Source: Alicyclobacillus contaminans DSM 17975 (GTDB taxonomy: Bacteria; Bacillota; Bacilli; Alicyclobacillales; Alicyclobacillaceae). From it: DNA of 64,000 nucleotides. The stretch covers positions 1 through 64,000 of the forward strand of contig NZ_AUCA01000013.1 of the NCBI RefSeq assembly GCF_000429525.1. Reading direction: 5' to 3'. The notes under the pieces are model-generated. The model worked only from the letters and a program-made list of their open reading frames with translations, made no database searches and was not told the DNA's origin. Positions 42,507 through 52,550 of the stretch are shown piece after piece; position 1 is the first letter of the stretch, and each line of letters starts with the position of its first letter. The position numbers and the translations under genes are program-made.

Positions 42507-42875
42507 ATGATTACCAAAGTTGACCGGAATGAAGCCCGGAAACGCCGCCACCTGCGGGTGCGCAAGCGTGTTTCGGGGAATGCGGACCGCCCGCGACTGA
42601 ACGTGTATCGTTCGAACAAACACATCTACGCCCAGGTCATCGACGACGTGAGCGGAACCACTTTGGTGAGCGCGTCCACGCTGGACAAGGAGCTGCGCGA
42701 CGCGGTGAGCAACGGCGGAAATGTGGAAGCGGCTCGCAAAGTGGGAGAACTGGTCGCGAAGCGCGCTTTGGAGAAGGGTCTGAAGTCGGTCGTGTTTGAC
42801 CGCGGTGGCTATTTGTACCACGGGCGCGTGCAGGCATTGGCAGACGCCGCGCGCGAAGCGGGGCTGGAATTCTAA
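42507..42875 (+). CDS. rplR: 50S ribosomal protein L18
   Basis: L18 binds 5S rRNA. The 122-residue product has [18 protein letters not shown] and the C-terminal [21 protein letters not shown] precedes the ATG. Confidence 0.97.
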   Translation: MITKVDRNEARKRRHLRVRKRVSGNADRPRLNVYRSNKHIYAQVIDDVSGTTLVSASTLDKELRDAVSNGGNVEAARKVGELVAKRALEKGLKSVVFDRGGYLYHGRVQALADAAREAGLEF

Positions 42876-42895
42876 TCAGAGAGGAAGGTGTTCTT

Positions 42896-43393
42896 GTGCG
42901 CATAGATCCGAATCAACTCGAGCTGTCTGAGAAAGTTGTGTCGGTCAATCGCGTGGCGAAGGTTGTCAAGGGCGGACGTCGTTTCTCCTTCTCCGCGCTG
43001 GTGGTTGTCGGCGACGGCAACGGTTACGTTGGCGCCGGACTGGGCAAGGCTCAGGAAGTGCCCGACGCCATTCGAAAAGGGATTGAAGACGCGAAGAAAA
43101 ACCTGATTCACGTTCCGATGAAGCACACGAGCATTCCGCATGAGACGCTCGGTCATTTCGGGGCTGGTCGGGTTCTGCTGAAGCCGGCGCCGGCAGGTTC
43201 CGGAGTGATTGCCGGCGGTCCGGTGCGCGCGGTGCTGGAGCTCGCCGGTATCAAGGACATTGCGACCAAGTCGCTCGGATCGAACAATCCCATCAACATG
43301 GTCCACGCGACGCTCGATGCGCTCAAGCAGTTGAAGCGCGCGGAAGAAGTGGCGCGGCTGCGCGGCAAGAGTGTCGAAGAAATTCTCGGTTAG
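42896..43393 (+). CDS. rpsE: 30S ribosomal protein S5
   Basis: S5 affects decoding fidelity at the mRNA entry. The 165-residue product has [16 protein letters not shown] and [10 protein letters not shown]. The GTG start has GAGGAAGG upstream. Confidence 0.97.
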   Translation: MRIDPNQLELSEKVVSVNRVAKVVKGGRRFSFSALVVVGDGNGYVGAGLGKAQEVPDAIRKGIEDAKKNLIHVPMKHTSIPHETLGHFGAGRVLLKPAPAGSGVIAGGPVRAVLELAGIKDIATKSLGSNNPINMVHATLDALKQLKRAEEVARLRGKSVEEILG

Positions 43394-43404
43394 GAGGGTT
43401 GAAC

Positions 43405-43596
43405 ATGGCGAAAAAATTGCAAATCACGCTCATCCACAGCCCTATCGGCCGACCGGAAAATCAACGCAAGACGGCGTTTGCGCTGGGCCTCCGGAAGTTG
43501 CATCAAACCGTGGTACGCCAGGACACGCCGGTGATTCGCGGAATGGTGAACCGGATTTCCCATTTGGTGTCCGTTCAGGAAGTAGAAGCAGAGTAA
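43405..43596 (+). CDS. rpmD: 50S ribosomal protein L30
   Basis: This is a small 50S protein of 63 residues with the family pattern [10 protein letters not shown] and [18 protein letters not shown] overlaps the rpsE stop and precedes ATG at 43405. Confidence 0.96.
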   Translation: MAKKLQITLIHSPIGRPENQRKTAFALGLRKLHQTVVRQDTPVIRGMVNRISHLVSVQEVEAE

Positions 43597-43617
43597 CCAA
43601 CAAGGAGGTGCGCCAAT

Positions 43618-44061
43618 ATGCAAATCCACGAGTTGAAATCCCCGGCGGGTGCGCGCAAGAGCCGTAAGCGGGTGGGACGTGGCACCAGCTCTGGTCACGG
43701 AAAGACGTCCACGCGCGGGCACAAAGGTCAGTGGGCTCGTTCGGGCGGTGGCGTTCGTCCGGGCTTTGAAGGCGGTCAAACGCCGCTGTTCAAGCGGTTG
43801 CCGAAGCGTGGCTTCACCAATGCGCGGTTTAAGAAGGAATACGCTGTCGTCAACCTCGAACAGTTGAACAACCTGCCGGAGGGTACGGTGGTTACGCCGG
43901 AATACCTGCTGGAGAACCGTTTGGTTCGCAAGTTGCTGGACGGCGTCAAGGTGCTCGGCAAAGGCGAATTGACGAAGAAGTTGACGGTTCGCGTGAACGC
44001 CTACTCCGGCACTGCGAAGGAAAAGATTGAAGCGGCTGGTGGAACTGCCGAGGTGATATAA
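43618..44061 (+). CDS. rplO: 50S ribosomal protein L15
   Basis: L15 is a late-assembly 50S protein. The 147-residue product has the glycine/arginine-rich N-terminus [17 protein letters not shown] and [24 protein letters not shown] precedes the ATG. It ends one base before secY. Confidence 0.97.
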   Translation: MQIHELKSPAGARKSRKRVGRGTSSGHGKTSTRGHKGQWARSGGGVRPGFEGGQTPLFKRLPKRGFTNARFKKEYAVVNLEQLNNLPEGTVVTPEYLLENRLVRKLLDGVKVLGKGELTKKLTVRVNAYSGTAKEKIEAAGGTAEVI

Positions 44062-44062
44062 G

Positions 44063-45346
44063 GTGGGGCACACCATCGCGAACCTTTGGCGATTGAAACA
44101 TCTGCGGAACCGCATCCTGTTTACACTGTTCGTGATTGCCGTGTACCGGATTGGGACGTACCTTCCGGTACCGGGCATGAACGTGAGCGCCCTGAACCAG
44201 TCGAACACGAACAACGCCCTGTTCAATTTGCTGGAAATGTTCTCAGGCGGCGCGTTTTATCGTTTTTCCATCTTCGCGATGAGCGTGACTCCGTACATTA
44301 CGGCGTCCATCATCGTGCAGCTGCTTCAGTCCGGCGTGGTGCGCCGGTTTGAAGAGTGGCAGAAGGAAGGCGAATCCGGCCGCCGCAAATTGACGCAGGT
44401 GACCCGTTATCTGACGGTGGTGTTCGGGGTGATACAGGCCGCCGGGTTGACCTACACGTTCGCCCGGGAAGGTGTACTTTACACCAACGACTGGTGGACG
44501 TATATTGTCATCGTCATCGCGCTGACGGCCGGAGATACACTGTTGATGTGGTTTGGTGAAATGATCACGGACAAGGGCGTGGGGAACGGGATTTCGGTGA
44601 TCATCTTCGTGAGCATCATCTCCCGTTTCGGCCAACTGATTCAAGAAGTGTACCAGAATTGGTTCTATGGGCATCCTGGAGAACTGTTTCTGGGAATCCT
44701 CAAGGTGATTGCGCTGATTGTGGGGGTTATCGTCATCTTCGCCCTGATTGTCTTTGTACAGCAGGCCGAGCGAAAAATCCCAGTTCAGTACGCAAAGCGT
44801 GTGGTGGGGCGCACGGTGTACAGCGGTCAGCAGACGCACATTCCGCTGAAGGTGAACGCGGCGGGTGTCATTCCGGTGATTTTCGCAACATCGTTGCTGA
44901 TTATCCCATACACCGTGGCGACGTATTTTTCCACGCACACCTGGGCCGAGGTCATCCTTCGCGTCCTGTATCCAAACTCGGTTTGGTACATTGTCCTGGA
45001 AGTCCTGCTGATTGTGGCGTTTACGTTTTTCTATACGCATGTGCAGATCAATCCACAGCAATTGGCGGAACAATTACAGAAGCACGCTGGCTACATCCCA
45101 GGGGTACGGCCGGGTATTGAGACGGAGAAGTACATCATCCGCGTTGTGAACCGGATTACCGTGTTCGGCTCGATATTTCTCGGCGTCATTTCTGTACTTC
45201 CGTTCTTGCTGTTACAGGGCGCCAACTTGACGTCCGTGTATTTCGGAGGCACGTCGCTGCTCATCATCGTGGGGGTTGCGCTCCAGACGTTGCAGCAATT
45301 GGAAGGCCAGTTACTGCAGCGGCACTATCGCGGGTTCATACGTTGA
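44063..45346 (+). CDS. secY: SecY, preprotein translocase channel
   Basis: SecY forms the protein-conducting channel in the membrane. The 427-residue product has ten hydrophobic helices, starting with L-R-N-R-I-L-F-T-L and the signature G-T-Y-L-P-V-P-G. The cytoplasmic loop near P-G-I-E-T-E and Y-I-I-R is typical. The GTG start lies one base after the rplO stop, with GAGGTGAT inside rplO. Confidence 0.97.
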   Translation: MGHTIANLWRLKHLRNRILFTLFVIAVYRIGTYLPVPGMNVSALNQSNTNNALFNLLEMFSGGAFYRFSIFAMSVTPYITASIIVQLLQSGVVRRFEEWQKEGESGRRKLTQVTRYLTVVFGVIQAAGLTYTFAREGVLYTNDWWTYIVIVIALTAGDTLLMWFGEMITDKGVGNGISVIIFVSIISRFGQLIQEVYQNWFYGHPGELFLGILKVIALIVGVIVIFALIVFVQQAERKIPVQYAKRVVGRTVYSGQQTHIPLKVNAAGVIPVIFATSLLIIPYTVATYFSTHTWAEVILRVLYPNSVWYIVLEVLLIVAFTFFYTHVQINPQQLAEQLQKHAGYIPGVRPGIETEKYIIRVVNRITVFGSIFLGVISVLPFLLLQGANLTSVYFGGTSLLIIVGVALQTLQQLEGQLLQRHYRGFIR

Positions 45347-45371
45347 CCCGGACCGTCAGGGAGGAATGGCC

Positions 45372-46022
45372 ATGCAATTAATGCTGTTGGGCTTGCCGGG
45401 TGCCGGAAAGGGGACTCAGGCGGAGCGGATCACAGCGGACTACGGTGTGCCGCACATTTCCACCGGGGACATGTTTCGCAAGGCAATCGCCGCCGGGACG
45501 GAACTGGGCAACGAGGTCAAAGCCTACCTCGACAGCGGGCGTCTGGTCCCGGATGAACTGACCATTCGCGTGGTGCGGGATCGATTGGAACAATCGGACG
45601 CGAAGGACGGGTTTCTTCTGGATGGCTTTCCTCGTACGCTGCCGCAGGCGGAAGCGCTGGATGCAACGCTGGGGTCGATGGAACGTCCACTGAGTGCAGT
45701 GCTCTATATCCATGTGCCGCAAGATGTGCTGTTGGCCCGGCTGACGGGACGCCGCATCTGCAAATCGTGCGGAAGCACCTATCATGTGGTGTTTCAGCCG
45801 CCCGCTGCGGAAGGCGTGTGCGACAAGTGCGGCGGTGAGTTGTATCAGCGATCCGACGATACCGAGGAAGCTGTCGCAACACGCTTGGAACAGTACGCCC
45901 ACACGGCGCCGTTGGTAGGCTACTATCAGCAGCGGGGCATTCTGCATCAGGTGGATGGCACGCGTTCGATTGATGACGTGTACGCCGAGATTCGACAGAT
46001 TCTGTCGCCCCTTCGGCGGTGA
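45372..46022 (+). CDS. adk: Adenylate kinase
   Basis: Adk interconverts ATP, AMP and ADP. The 216-residue product has the P-loop GLPGAGKGTQ (7–16), D-G-F-P-R-T near 84, and a lid with four cysteines (C-K-S-C, C-D-K-C) for zinc at about 130–153. ATG at 45372 is seven bases after GGGAGG; ATG at 45366 is too close. In B. subtilis map follows; here it does not. Confidence 0.97.
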   Translation: MQLMLLGLPGAGKGTQAERITADYGVPHISTGDMFRKAIAAGTELGNEVKAYLDSGRLVPDELTIRVVRDRLEQSDAKDGFLLDGFPRTLPQAEALDATLGSMERPLSAVLYIHVPQDVLLARLTGRRICKSCGSTYHVVFQPPAAEGVCDKCGGELYQRSDDTEEAVATRLEQYAHTAPLVGYYQQRGILHQVDGTRSIDDVYAEIRQILSPLRR

Positions 46023-46031
46023 GGTGTTTGC

Positions 46032-46334
46032 ATGTCTACTCTTCCGACGTTACCGGAGCTGGGGAGAATGGTGGAGATCACGCGTGGACGAGATGCCGGT
46101 CTGGTGTGTGTGGTGATAGGACAGGAGGCGGACCGATTCGTCTACGTGGCCGATGGCGACAAACGTAAGGCGGAGCGACCGAAGAAGAAAAACGTCCTGC
46201 ACGTGCGCAACCTGCCAGCCGTTGCCCACGAGGTGGTTGATGACCTGGCTCGGCACGGCAAGGTGACGAACGCGAAATTGCGTCACGCAGTCCGTGAGTT
46301 CGAACGCGTACGCGCGGAAACGAAAGAAGCCTGA
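46032..46334 (+). CDS. KOW-domain RNA-binding protein between adk and infA
   Basis: The 100-residue product has a KOW-like segment near the start ([20 protein letters not shown]). The remainder is basic. Related small proteins occupy this place in many Firmicutes, where they are annotated as L14e/L27e-like RNA-binding proteins. A role on rRNA or mRNA is inferred. It starts nine bases after adk. Confidence 0.88.
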   Translation: MSTLPTLPELGRMVEITRGRDAGLVCVVIGQEADRFVYVADGDKRKAERPKKKNVLHVRNLPAVAHEVVDDLARHGKVTNAKLRHAVREFERVRAETKEA

Positions 46335-46353
46335 GCGGAAGGGGGCCAGACAG

Positions 46354-46572
46354 ATGGCAAAGGACGACGTCATTGAAGTCGAAGGCACGGTGATTGAGCC
46401 ACTGCCCAATGCCATGTTCCGAGTGGAGTTGGAGAACGGGCACAAGGTATTGGCGCACGTGTCCGGGAAGATCCGGATGCATTACATCAAGATTCTCCCG
46501 GGCGATCGCGTCACGGTGGAGCTGTCTCCATACGACCTCAGTCGTGGCAGAATTACGTATCGGTACAAGTAA
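46354..46572 (+). CDS. infA: Translation initiation factor IF-1
   Basis: IF-1 is an OB-fold factor blocking the A site during initiation. The 72-residue product has [11 protein letters not shown] and [23 protein letters not shown] precedes ATG at 46354. Confidence 0.97.
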   Translation: MAKDDVIEVEGTVIEPLPNAMFRVELENGHKVLAHVSGKIRMHYIKILPGDRVTVELSPYDLSRGRITYRYK

Positions 46573-46657
46573 AACCACCTGGCTGTTTGGACCGAAATTC
46601 GGTATGATAGTCGAATGAGGGTCTGGAGCAAGATGACGTGCGCCGGACCTCAAGTGA

Positions 46658-46783
<126 letters not shown>

Positions 46784-46893
46784 TGGCGTTGCCGTTGTTG
46801 CGCTTGGTCACGGTGCGGCAGCGGCTGGTCCTTTGCGGACGCCGCATCGTGTTGCAATAGATTGAAGGATATCAGTGGAGGTGGATTCCCAGC

Positions 46894-47262
46894 ATGGCTC
46901 GTATCGCAGGCGTTGACTTGCCGCGCGACAAACGGGTGGAGATTGGGTTGACGTACATCTTCGGGATTGGCCGCACGACGGCAAACAAGATCCTTGAAGC
47001 AACTGGAATCAATCCGGACACTCGAGTTCGCGATTTGACGGAAGATGAAGTGATTCGTCTTCGCGACTACATTGACAAGAATTACAAGGTGGAAGGTGAC
47101 CTGCGGCGCGAAATCGCGCTGAACATCAAGCGCCTTGTGGAAATCGGCTGCTACCGTGGCATTCGGCACCGCCGCGGATTGCCTGTGCGCGGACAGCGGA
47201 CGAAGACCAACGCGCGTACTCGCAAGGGTCCGCGTCGCACAGTTGCCGGGAAGAAGAAGTAA
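46894..47262 (+). CDS. rpsM: 30S ribosomal protein S13
   Basis: S13 contacts P-site tRNA and bridges subunits. The 122-residue product starts [20 protein letters not shown] and ends in a basic tail ([12 protein letters not shown]). GGAGGTGG precedes the ATG. Confidence 0.97.
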   Translation: MARIAGVDLPRDKRVEIGLTYIFGIGRTTANKILEATGINPDTRVRDLTEDEVIRLRDYIDKNYKVEGDLRREIALNIKRLVEIGCYRGIRHRRGLPVRGQRTKTNARTRKGPRRTVAGKKK

Positions 47263-47329
47263 GCAGAAGTGAGCGAGGTGTCCAGCGGACACCCAACGAG
47301 CTCTTCCATGTAAGGAGGGAAAACATTCG

Positions 47330-47737
47330 ATGGCGAAGGCGCAACGCAAAGGCGCGACTGCAACTCGGACACGCCGCCGTGACAGAAAGAACGTCGAAGT
47401 GGGCGTGGCACACATCCGCTCGACGTTTAACAATACCATCGTGACGATTACCGACACTGCCGGGAATGTAATTTCCTGGTCCACCGCGGGCAACGTCGGA
47501 TTTAAGGGCTCTCGCAAGAGCACCCCGTTCGCCGCGCAGATGGCTGCGGAAGCGGCAGCGCGGACCGCGATGGAGCATGGCATGAAGTCGGTGGAGGTCA
47601 ACGTGAAGGGACCTGGCGCAGGACGCGAAGCCGCGATTCGTTCGCTTCAGGCTGCAGGGCTTGAGGTCAGCGGGATTCGTGACGTGACGCCGATTCCGCA
47701 TAACGGCTGCCGTCCGCCCAAACGCCGCCGCGTCTGA
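47330..47737 (+). CDS. rpsK: 30S ribosomal protein S11
   Basis: S11 lies in the platform. The 135-residue product has [14 protein letters not shown] and ends with the typical [22 protein letters not shown] precedes the ATG. Confidence 0.97.
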   Translation: MAKAQRKGATATRTRRRDRKNVEVGVAHIRSTFNNTIVTITDTAGNVISWSTAGNVGFKGSRKSTPFAAQMAAEAAARTAMEHGMKSVEVNVKGPGAGREAAIRSLQAAGLEVSGIRDVTPIPHNGCRPPKRRRV

Positions 47738-47824
47738 CGCGGTGGTTTGCAACTGTAAATCTACTCACCGCGCTGTGAGTTTCTCGTATCGGGTATAGAC
47801 TGGGTTGGAGGTGTCAAGACTAGA

Positions 47825-48451
47825 ATGGCAAGATATACCGGTTCGGTCTGCCGTTTGTGCCGTCGTGAAGGCACCAAGCTCTATTTGAAGGGCGAGCGTT
47901 GCTACAGCGAAAAGTGCGCGGTGGACAAGAGGCCATTTCCGCCAGGACAACATGGACAGGGGCGCCGGCGGAATTCCGAGTACGGCCTCCAATTGCGGGA
48001 AAAGCAGAAGGCACGCCGCTACTATGGTGTCTTGGAAAAGCAGTTTGAAGCGTACTACGACGAAGCGGCGCGCCGGCAGGGCATCACCGGTGAGAACCTG
48101 CTGCAGATTTTGGAGAGCCGGCTAGACAACGTGGTGTACCGTTTGGGCTTTGCGGCATCGCGGGCCGAAGCCCGGCAGTTGGTGCGCCATGGTCATTTCA
48201 CGGTGAACGGCCGCAAGGTGGACATTCCGTCCTATCTGACCAAGCCGGGTGACGTGATTGCGATTCGTGAGAAGAGCCAGCAGGTTGCCCGAATCAAGTT
48301 CTTGGTAGAGGGTGCGGAAGCGAAGACGATTGCGCCGTGGCTTGAACTGGATGTCGCGAACAAGAGCGGCAAGGTTGTCCGCGTGCCTGCGCGTGAAGAA
48401 ATTGACACGCCTGTGGCCGAGCAGATGATTGTTGAGCACTACTCGCGCTAA
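47825..48451 (+). CDS. rpsD: 30S ribosomal protein S4, zinc-binding form
   Basis: S4 starts assembly of the 16S 5' domain and often represses its own synthesis. The 208-residue product has C-R-L-C near the start and C-Y-S-E-K-C, the four-cysteine form, and an S4 domain ([14 protein letters not shown]). It lies between rpsK and rpoA; in B. subtilis rpsD is elsewhere. GGAGGTG precedes ATG by eleven bases. Confidence 0.96.
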   Translation: MARYTGSVCRLCRREGTKLYLKGERCYSEKCAVDKRPFPPGQHGQGRRRNSEYGLQLREKQKARRYYGVLEKQFEAYYDEAARRQGITGENLLQILESRLDNVVYRLGFAASRAEARQLVRHGHFTVNGRKVDIPSYLTKPGDVIAIREKSQQVARIKFLVEGAEAKTIAPWLELDVANKSGKVVRVPAREEIDTPVAEQMIVEHYSR

Positions 48452-48615
48452 TCCGGCCCACGTTCAGGGGAAGGTTGCATGCCGGTCCAAGAGGGGCTCG
48501 GGTACGAGCGGAGAGCCTGTTCGTGCCAGGGTCCGTGTACGCGAAGGGGCCAGGTGGGGGGCGATGACCATCGCCGCCTGTGCCGTGCAGCCCCGCGAAG
48601 CGAGGAGGGTTACGG

Positions 48616-49554
48616 ATGATCGAAATTGAGAAGCCGAAGATTGAGGTCGTCGAGGCTACCGACAATTACGGTAAGTTTGTGCTTGAACCGCTGGAACGTG
48701 GATACGGCACCACGATTGGGAATTCCCTGCGGCGCATCCTGCTGTCGTCGATTCCGGGGGCGGCGGTGCGCTCGGTGAAGATTGAAGGCGTGTTGCACGA
48801 GTTCTCCACCATTCCAGGGGTGAAAGAGGACACGACGGAAATCATCCTCAATCTCAAACGGCTCTCGCTCAGAATACATTCCGACGAAGACAAGGTGCTT
48901 GTCATCGACGCGGAAGGGGCCGGCGAAGTGACAGCCGCCGACATTCGCGCGGACTCCGACGTGGACATTGTGAATACGGATCTTCACATCGCCACGTTGT
49001 CGGAGGGCGCTCGGTTTTACGCGGAATTGGTGGCGGGCCGTGGCCGTGGCTACGTTCCGGCGGATCGGAACAAATCGGGGGACGAGGAAATCGGGGTCAT
49101 TCCCATTGACTCCATTTACTCGCCGATTACCCGGGTCAACTTTTCCGTGGAAAACACGCGTGTCGGGCAGGTCACGGACTACGACAAGCTCACCCTCGAA
49201 GTATGGACCGACGGCAGTATTGCACCTGAGGAAGCGGTGAGTTTGGGTGCAAAGATCTTGACGGAGCACCTGTTCTTGTTTGTTGGGTTGACCGAGCATG
49301 GCAAGGAAGCGGACATCATGGTCGAGAAGGAGGAAACGGCGTTTGACAAGACATTGGACATGCCGATTGAAGAACTCGATCTGTCCGTTCGCTCGTACAA
49401 CTGCCTGAAGCGCGCCGGCATCAACACCGTCGGCGAACTGTGCTCAAAGACCGAGGAAGAAATGATGAAGGTGCGCAACCTCGGGCGGAAATCGCTCGAG
49501 GAAGTGGTCGAAAAGCTGAACGGTCTGGGATTGTCTCTGCGTGAAGAAGACTGA
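48616..49554 (+). CDS. rpoA: RNA polymerase alpha subunit
   Basis: RpoA dimerises to nucleate the enzyme. The 312-residue product has the assembly domain ([11 protein letters not shown]) and a C-terminal domain ([15 protein letters not shown]) that binds UP elements and activators. ATG at 48616 follows GAGGAGGG and gives the family start MIEIEKP. The 164-bp spacer from rpsD is GC-rich without a recognised element. Confidence 0.97.
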   Translation: MIEIEKPKIEVVEATDNYGKFVLEPLERGYGTTIGNSLRRILLSSIPGAAVRSVKIEGVLHEFSTIPGVKEDTTEIILNLKRLSLRIHSDEDKVLVIDAEGAGEVTAADIRADSDVDIVNTDLHIATLSEGARFYAELVAGRGRGYVPADRNKSGDEEIGVIPIDSIYSPITRVNFSVENTRVGQVTDYDKLTLEVWTDGSIAPEEAVSLGAKILTEHLFLFVGLTEHGKEADIMVEKEETAFDKTLDMPIEELDLSVRSYNCLKRAGINTVGELCSKTEEEMMKVRNLGRKSLEEVVEKLNGLGLSLREED

Positions 49555-49595
49555 CCGAAGAATGTTACATCCAAGGCAGAGGAGGGAGAATTCGA

Positions 49596-49958
49596 ATGCC
49601 GTATCGTAAACTGGGACGTACATCCAGTGCTCGCAAGGCGTTGTTCCGGAGCCTGGTAACCGACTTGTTCCTGTATGAACGGATTCAAACCACAGAAGCC
49701 AAGGCGAAAGAGCTGCGCAAGATTGCTGACAAGTTGATCACGCTGGCCAAGCGCGGGGATTTGCACGCGCGTCGGCAGGTGGCAGCGTTCGTCCGCGCGG
49801 AACAGGTGAGTGACGAATCCACGCAGGACGTGGTGCAAAAGCTGTTCACGGAAATTGCTCCGCGTTTCAAGGAGCGCAACGGTGGTTACACGCGCACGGT
49901 GAAAATTGGTCCGCGTCGAGGCGACGCCGCTCCGATGGTGTTGATTGAACTCGTCTGA
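49596..49958 (+). CDS. rplQ: 50S ribosomal protein L17
   Basis: L17 lies near the tunnel exit. The 120-residue product has [15 protein letters not shown] and ends with [20 protein letters not shown] precedes the ATG. It ends the alpha operon; the ecf transporter genes found next in B. subtilis are not here. Confidence 0.97.
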   Translation: MPYRKLGRTSSARKALFRSLVTDLFLYERIQTTEAKAKELRKIADKLITLAKRGDLHARRQVAAFVRAEQVSDESTQDVVQKLFTEIAPRFKERNGGYTRTVKIGPRRGDAAPMVLIELV

Positions 49959-50001
49959 TGGGACGGAAATGGTGACGCCGTAACCTGGACGGTGACGCGC
50001 G

Positions 50002-50748
50002 ATGACAAAAATCAAGTTGACCATCGCATATGATGGAACCGACTTCCACGGGTTTGCCCGCCAACGCGGGCTTCGAACCGTGCAGGGGACGTTGGAAAGT
50101 ACTCTGCAGCGGATTCTTCGGACGCCCGTGGAAGTTTTCGGGTCTGGACGCACCGACGCCGGAGTCCATGCCAGGGCGCAGGTGGTGCATTGGACACAGG
50201 CGCAGGGGCCGCCGGCGGACAGGTATCCGTATTTGTTGCGCCGCGCGCTGCCGCCGGATATCGTGCCCATTGAGGCGGTGGAGGTTCCGGACTGGTTTCA
50301 CGCGCGATTCTCGGTCATTCGAAAGACGTACCGATATTGCATCCAGCGGGCTCCGGTGCCCGACGTCTTCACACATCGGTACACTTGGCATCAACCGCAA
50401 CCACTGTCTTTGGAGGCCATGGAACGAGCGGCCGCCGTGCTGGTGGGGACGCATGATTTCACCAGCTTTTGCGCAGTCGCCACGCCCGTGGGGGACAAGC
50501 GGCGAACCATTTACGAAATCCGCCTTGAGGAACGGGGATCGTATCTGGATATCTATTGCACCGGCAATGGATTTCTCCAGTACATGGTTCGCATCATCGT
50601 GGGGACGTTGGTTGACATTGGGCAAGGGCAATTGCGACGGGAGATTGCCGACATCCTCGCCGCGCGGGATCGGACACGTGCCGGTAGAACCGCACCGGCC
50701 AGCGGGTTGACGCTCTGGGATGTGCAATATTCGCTGGAGAGTCCTTGA
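50002..50748 (+). CDS. truA: tRNA pseudouridine synthase A (TruA)
   Basis: TruA makes pseudouridine at tRNA positions 38–40. The 248-residue product has I-A-Y-D-G-T-D-F-H-G-F at the start and G-R-T-D-A-G-V-H-A, with D52 as catalytic aspartate. It follows rplQ by 43 bp and its stop overlaps the -35 of the rplM promoter. Confidence 0.96.
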   Translation: MTKIKLTIAYDGTDFHGFARQRGLRTVQGTLESTLQRILRTPVEVFGSGRTDAGVHARAQVVHWTQAQGPPADRYPYLLRRALPPDIVPIEAVEVPDWFHARFSVIRKTYRYCIQRAPVPDVFTHRYTWHQPQPLSLEAMERAAAVLVGTHDFTSFCAVATPVGDKRRTIYEIRLEERGSYLDIYCTGNGFLQYMVRIIVGTLVDIGQGQLRREIADILAARDRTRAGRTAPASGLTLWDVQYSLESP

Positions 50749-50773
50749 CCGGAGGGCAGGATTGCTATAGAAT
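50745..50773 (+). promoter_or_regulatory. SigA promoter of rplM-rpsI
   Basis: TTGACC (50745–50750) and TAGAAT (50768–50773) are separated by 17 bases. Confidence 0.7.
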
Positions 50774-50790
50774 ATTCGCTAGTGTTTTTC

Positions 50791-50816
50791 TCACTGACCC
50801 CCGTTACAAACAGTGA
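50791..50816 (+). promoter_or_regulatory. Possible L13 leader hairpin
   Basis: TCACTG (50791–50796) pairs with CAGTGA (50811–50816) around a 14-base loop (ACCCCCGTTACAAA), just downstream of the rplM promoter. Bacilli are known to carry an L13 leader here; the assignment rests on position and a simple stem, not on an alignment. Confidence 0.5.
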
Positions 50817-50845
50817 TGAAGAACGTGATTTCAGGAGGGACTCCC

Positions 50846-51286
50846 ATGCGGACGACGTACATGGCTAAGCCAAACGCCGTGGAACGCAAGTGGTATGTGA
50901 TTGACGCAGCGGGCAAGCGCGTTGGCCGTCTCGCGAGCGAAATTGCATCCATTTTACGCGGTAAGCACAAGCCGGAGTTCACGCCGCACGTTGACACGGG
51001 CGATTTCGTGGTCGTTGTCAATGTGGAAAAGGTCGTGTTCACCGGACAGAAGTTATACAAAAAAATCTATCGTCGCCACTCCGGTTACCCCGGGGGACTG
51101 AAGGAAACCCGCGCAGTGGATTTGCTGCAACAGCACCCGGAACGCGTGCTGTACTCTGCGGTGAAGGGCATGCTGCCCCACAATTCGCTCGGTCGGCAGC
51201 AGTTGACGAAGTTGAAGCTGTACGCGGGTCCTGAACATCCACATCAAGCGCAGCAGCCGATTCCGTGGGAATCTGCGAGCAACTAA
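50846..51286 (+). CDS. rplM: 50S ribosomal protein L13
   Basis: L13 is an early 50S assembly protein. The 146-residue product starts [20 protein letters not shown] and has [14 protein letters not shown] and the [11 protein letters not shown] motif. CAGGAGGG precedes ATG at 50846. Confidence 0.97.
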   Translation: MRTTYMAKPNAVERKWYVIDAAGKRVGRLASEIASILRGKHKPEFTPHVDTGDFVVVVNVEKVVFTGQKLYKKIYRRHSGYPGGLKETRAVDLLQQHPERVLYSAVKGMLPHNSLGRQQLTKLKLYAGPEHPHQAQQPIPWESASN

Positions 51287-51304
51287 CCGAGGAGGGACTT
51301 TGCC

Positions 51305-51697
51305 ATGGCACAATTGCAATATCTTGGCACAGGCCGTCGGAAGCATTCCGTTGCTCGCGTACGGTTGGTGCCTGGTGACGGAAAGATTTTTATTAACCGT
51401 CGCGACATGAATGAGTACTTTGGGTTGGAAACGCTTCGTTTGATTGTGAAGCAGCCGCTTCTCCTGACCGAGACGTTGAATCGCTATGACGTGTATGCCA
51501 ACGTCTATGGCGGCGGTACGGCGGGCCAGGCGGGTGCGATTCGTCACGGCATCGCTCGGGCGTTGCTGAAGGTCGACCCGGAACTCCGCGGTCCGTTGAA
51601 GAAGGCTGGATTCCTGACCCGAGACGCTCGGATGAAGGAACGGAAGAAGTACGGCTTGAAGGCTGCGCGTCGCGCGCCGCAGTTCTCGAAGCGGTAA
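51305..51697 (+). CDS. rpsI: 30S ribosomal protein S9
   Basis: S9 reaches the P site with its C-terminal tail. The 130-residue product has [14 protein letters not shown] and ends with [10 protein letters not shown], the conserved tail. GAGGAGGG precedes the ATG. A terminator follows. Confidence 0.97.
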   Translation: MAQLQYLGTGRRKHSVARVRLVPGDGKIFINRRDMNEYFGLETLRLIVKQPLLLTETLNRYDVYANVYGGGTAGQAGAIRHGIARALLKVDPELRGPLKKAGFLTRDARMKERKKYGLKAARRAPQFSKR

Positions 51698-51715
51698 TCA
51701 AAAATCTGGATGTTC

Positions 51716-51744
51716 GATGCCGACGTATGTCGGCATCTTTTTTA
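51716..51744 (+). terminator. Intrinsic terminator after rpsI
   Basis: GATGCCGAC (51716–51724) pairs with GTCGGCATC (51729–51737) around GTAT and is followed by TTTTTT. Confidence 0.93.
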
Positions 51745-51780
51745 TTTCTCCACTTTCATACATGGCGCTGTCCACTTTTT

Positions 51781-51788
51781 CATACACT
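51781..51788 (+). promoter_or_regulatory. Sporulation-sigma-like -10 (CATACACT) before cwlD
   Basis: CATACACT matches the SigE -10 consensus CATACAnT and resembles the SigG one. TTCATACA at 51755–51762 could be a -35, but the 18-base spacing is longer than usual for SigE. cwlD is made under spore sigma factors in B. subtilis. Confidence 0.4.
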
Positions 51789-51824
51789 GTACGGGAACAG
51801 TCACGGTTTGAGTGAGGTGTTCCC

Positions 51825-52550
51825 ATGGTGTGGAAACGATGGGCGGCCGCAGTATCGTGTATGGCCGCGTTTGTGATGATGGGGCTGGGGAGCCAGCCCG
51901 CCAAGGCATACACGCTTTCGGGAAGAGTGGTGGTGGTGGATGCGGGTCACGGCGGTCCGGACGGCGGCGCGCGGACTGCGGATGGGCGTCAGGAAAAGGT
52001 GGTCACGCTGGCGATTGCGAACTGGCTGCGGCAGTATCTGCAGCAGGCGGGCGCGATTGTGTATATGACTCGGGTCACGGATGACGACTTGGCGTCCGAT
52101 GAGGACACGGCCAGCGGCCGGCGTCATCAAACCGATTTGCGGAATCGCACTCGGTTTGTGTTGTCCAAGCATCCGGACGCATTTGTGAGCATTCATTGCA
52201 ATGCCATGCCGTCACCCGTTTGGCGGGGAGCGCACACCATTTATATGGAAGGGAATGCGGAGGGGGAGCGTCTTGCAAAAGAGATGCAGGCTCGCTTCAA
52301 AGAATTGTTGCTCCCGACGGAGCGGGAAGCGGACGATATGGATACGTTGTATCTCTTGAAACGGATCCCGGGGCCCGCAGTTCTGGCGGAGGTGGGATTC
52401 TTGTCGAACCCTGAAGAAGCCGCGGCGCTGCACAATCCCGCGTATCAGCGGCGGATTGCATTCGCCATGTACTTGGCGTTGATGGATGAATTCCAGGCCC
52501 AGCACGTGGATGCGGATCGACCGGATGAGCCACAGGAGACGTCGCCATGA
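51825..52550 (+). CDS. cwlD: CwlD, N-acetylmuramoyl-L-alanine amidase for spore cortex
   Basis: CwlD strips peptides from muramic acid so that PdaA can make the muramic delta-lactam of spore cortex. The 241-residue product has a signal peptide (1–28, ending A-K-A). Its amidase-3 domain has zinc ligands H42 in VVVDAGHGG, E57, and the SIHCNA histidine, and the catalytic glutamate in L-A-E-V-G-F-L-S-N. GTGAGGTG precedes ATG. It overlaps the next gene by four bases. Confidence 0.94.
   Translation: MVWKRWAAAVSCMAAFVMMGLGSQPAKAYTLSGRVVVVDAGHGGPDGGARTADGRQEKVVTLAIANWLRQYLQQAGAIVYMTRVTDDDLASDEDTASGRRHQTDLRNRTRFVLSKHPDAFVSIHCNAMPSPVWRGAHTIYMEGNAEGERLAKEMQARFKELLLPTEREADDMDTLYLLKRIPGPAVLAEVGFLSNPEEAAALHNPAYQRRIAFAMYLALMDEFQAQHVDADRPDEPQETSP

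Noticed and set aside
46600-46615. Internal promoter before rpmJ (TATGAT near 46601)
   Set aside because: The -10-like element has no acceptable -35 at 16–18 bases, so support is too thin.
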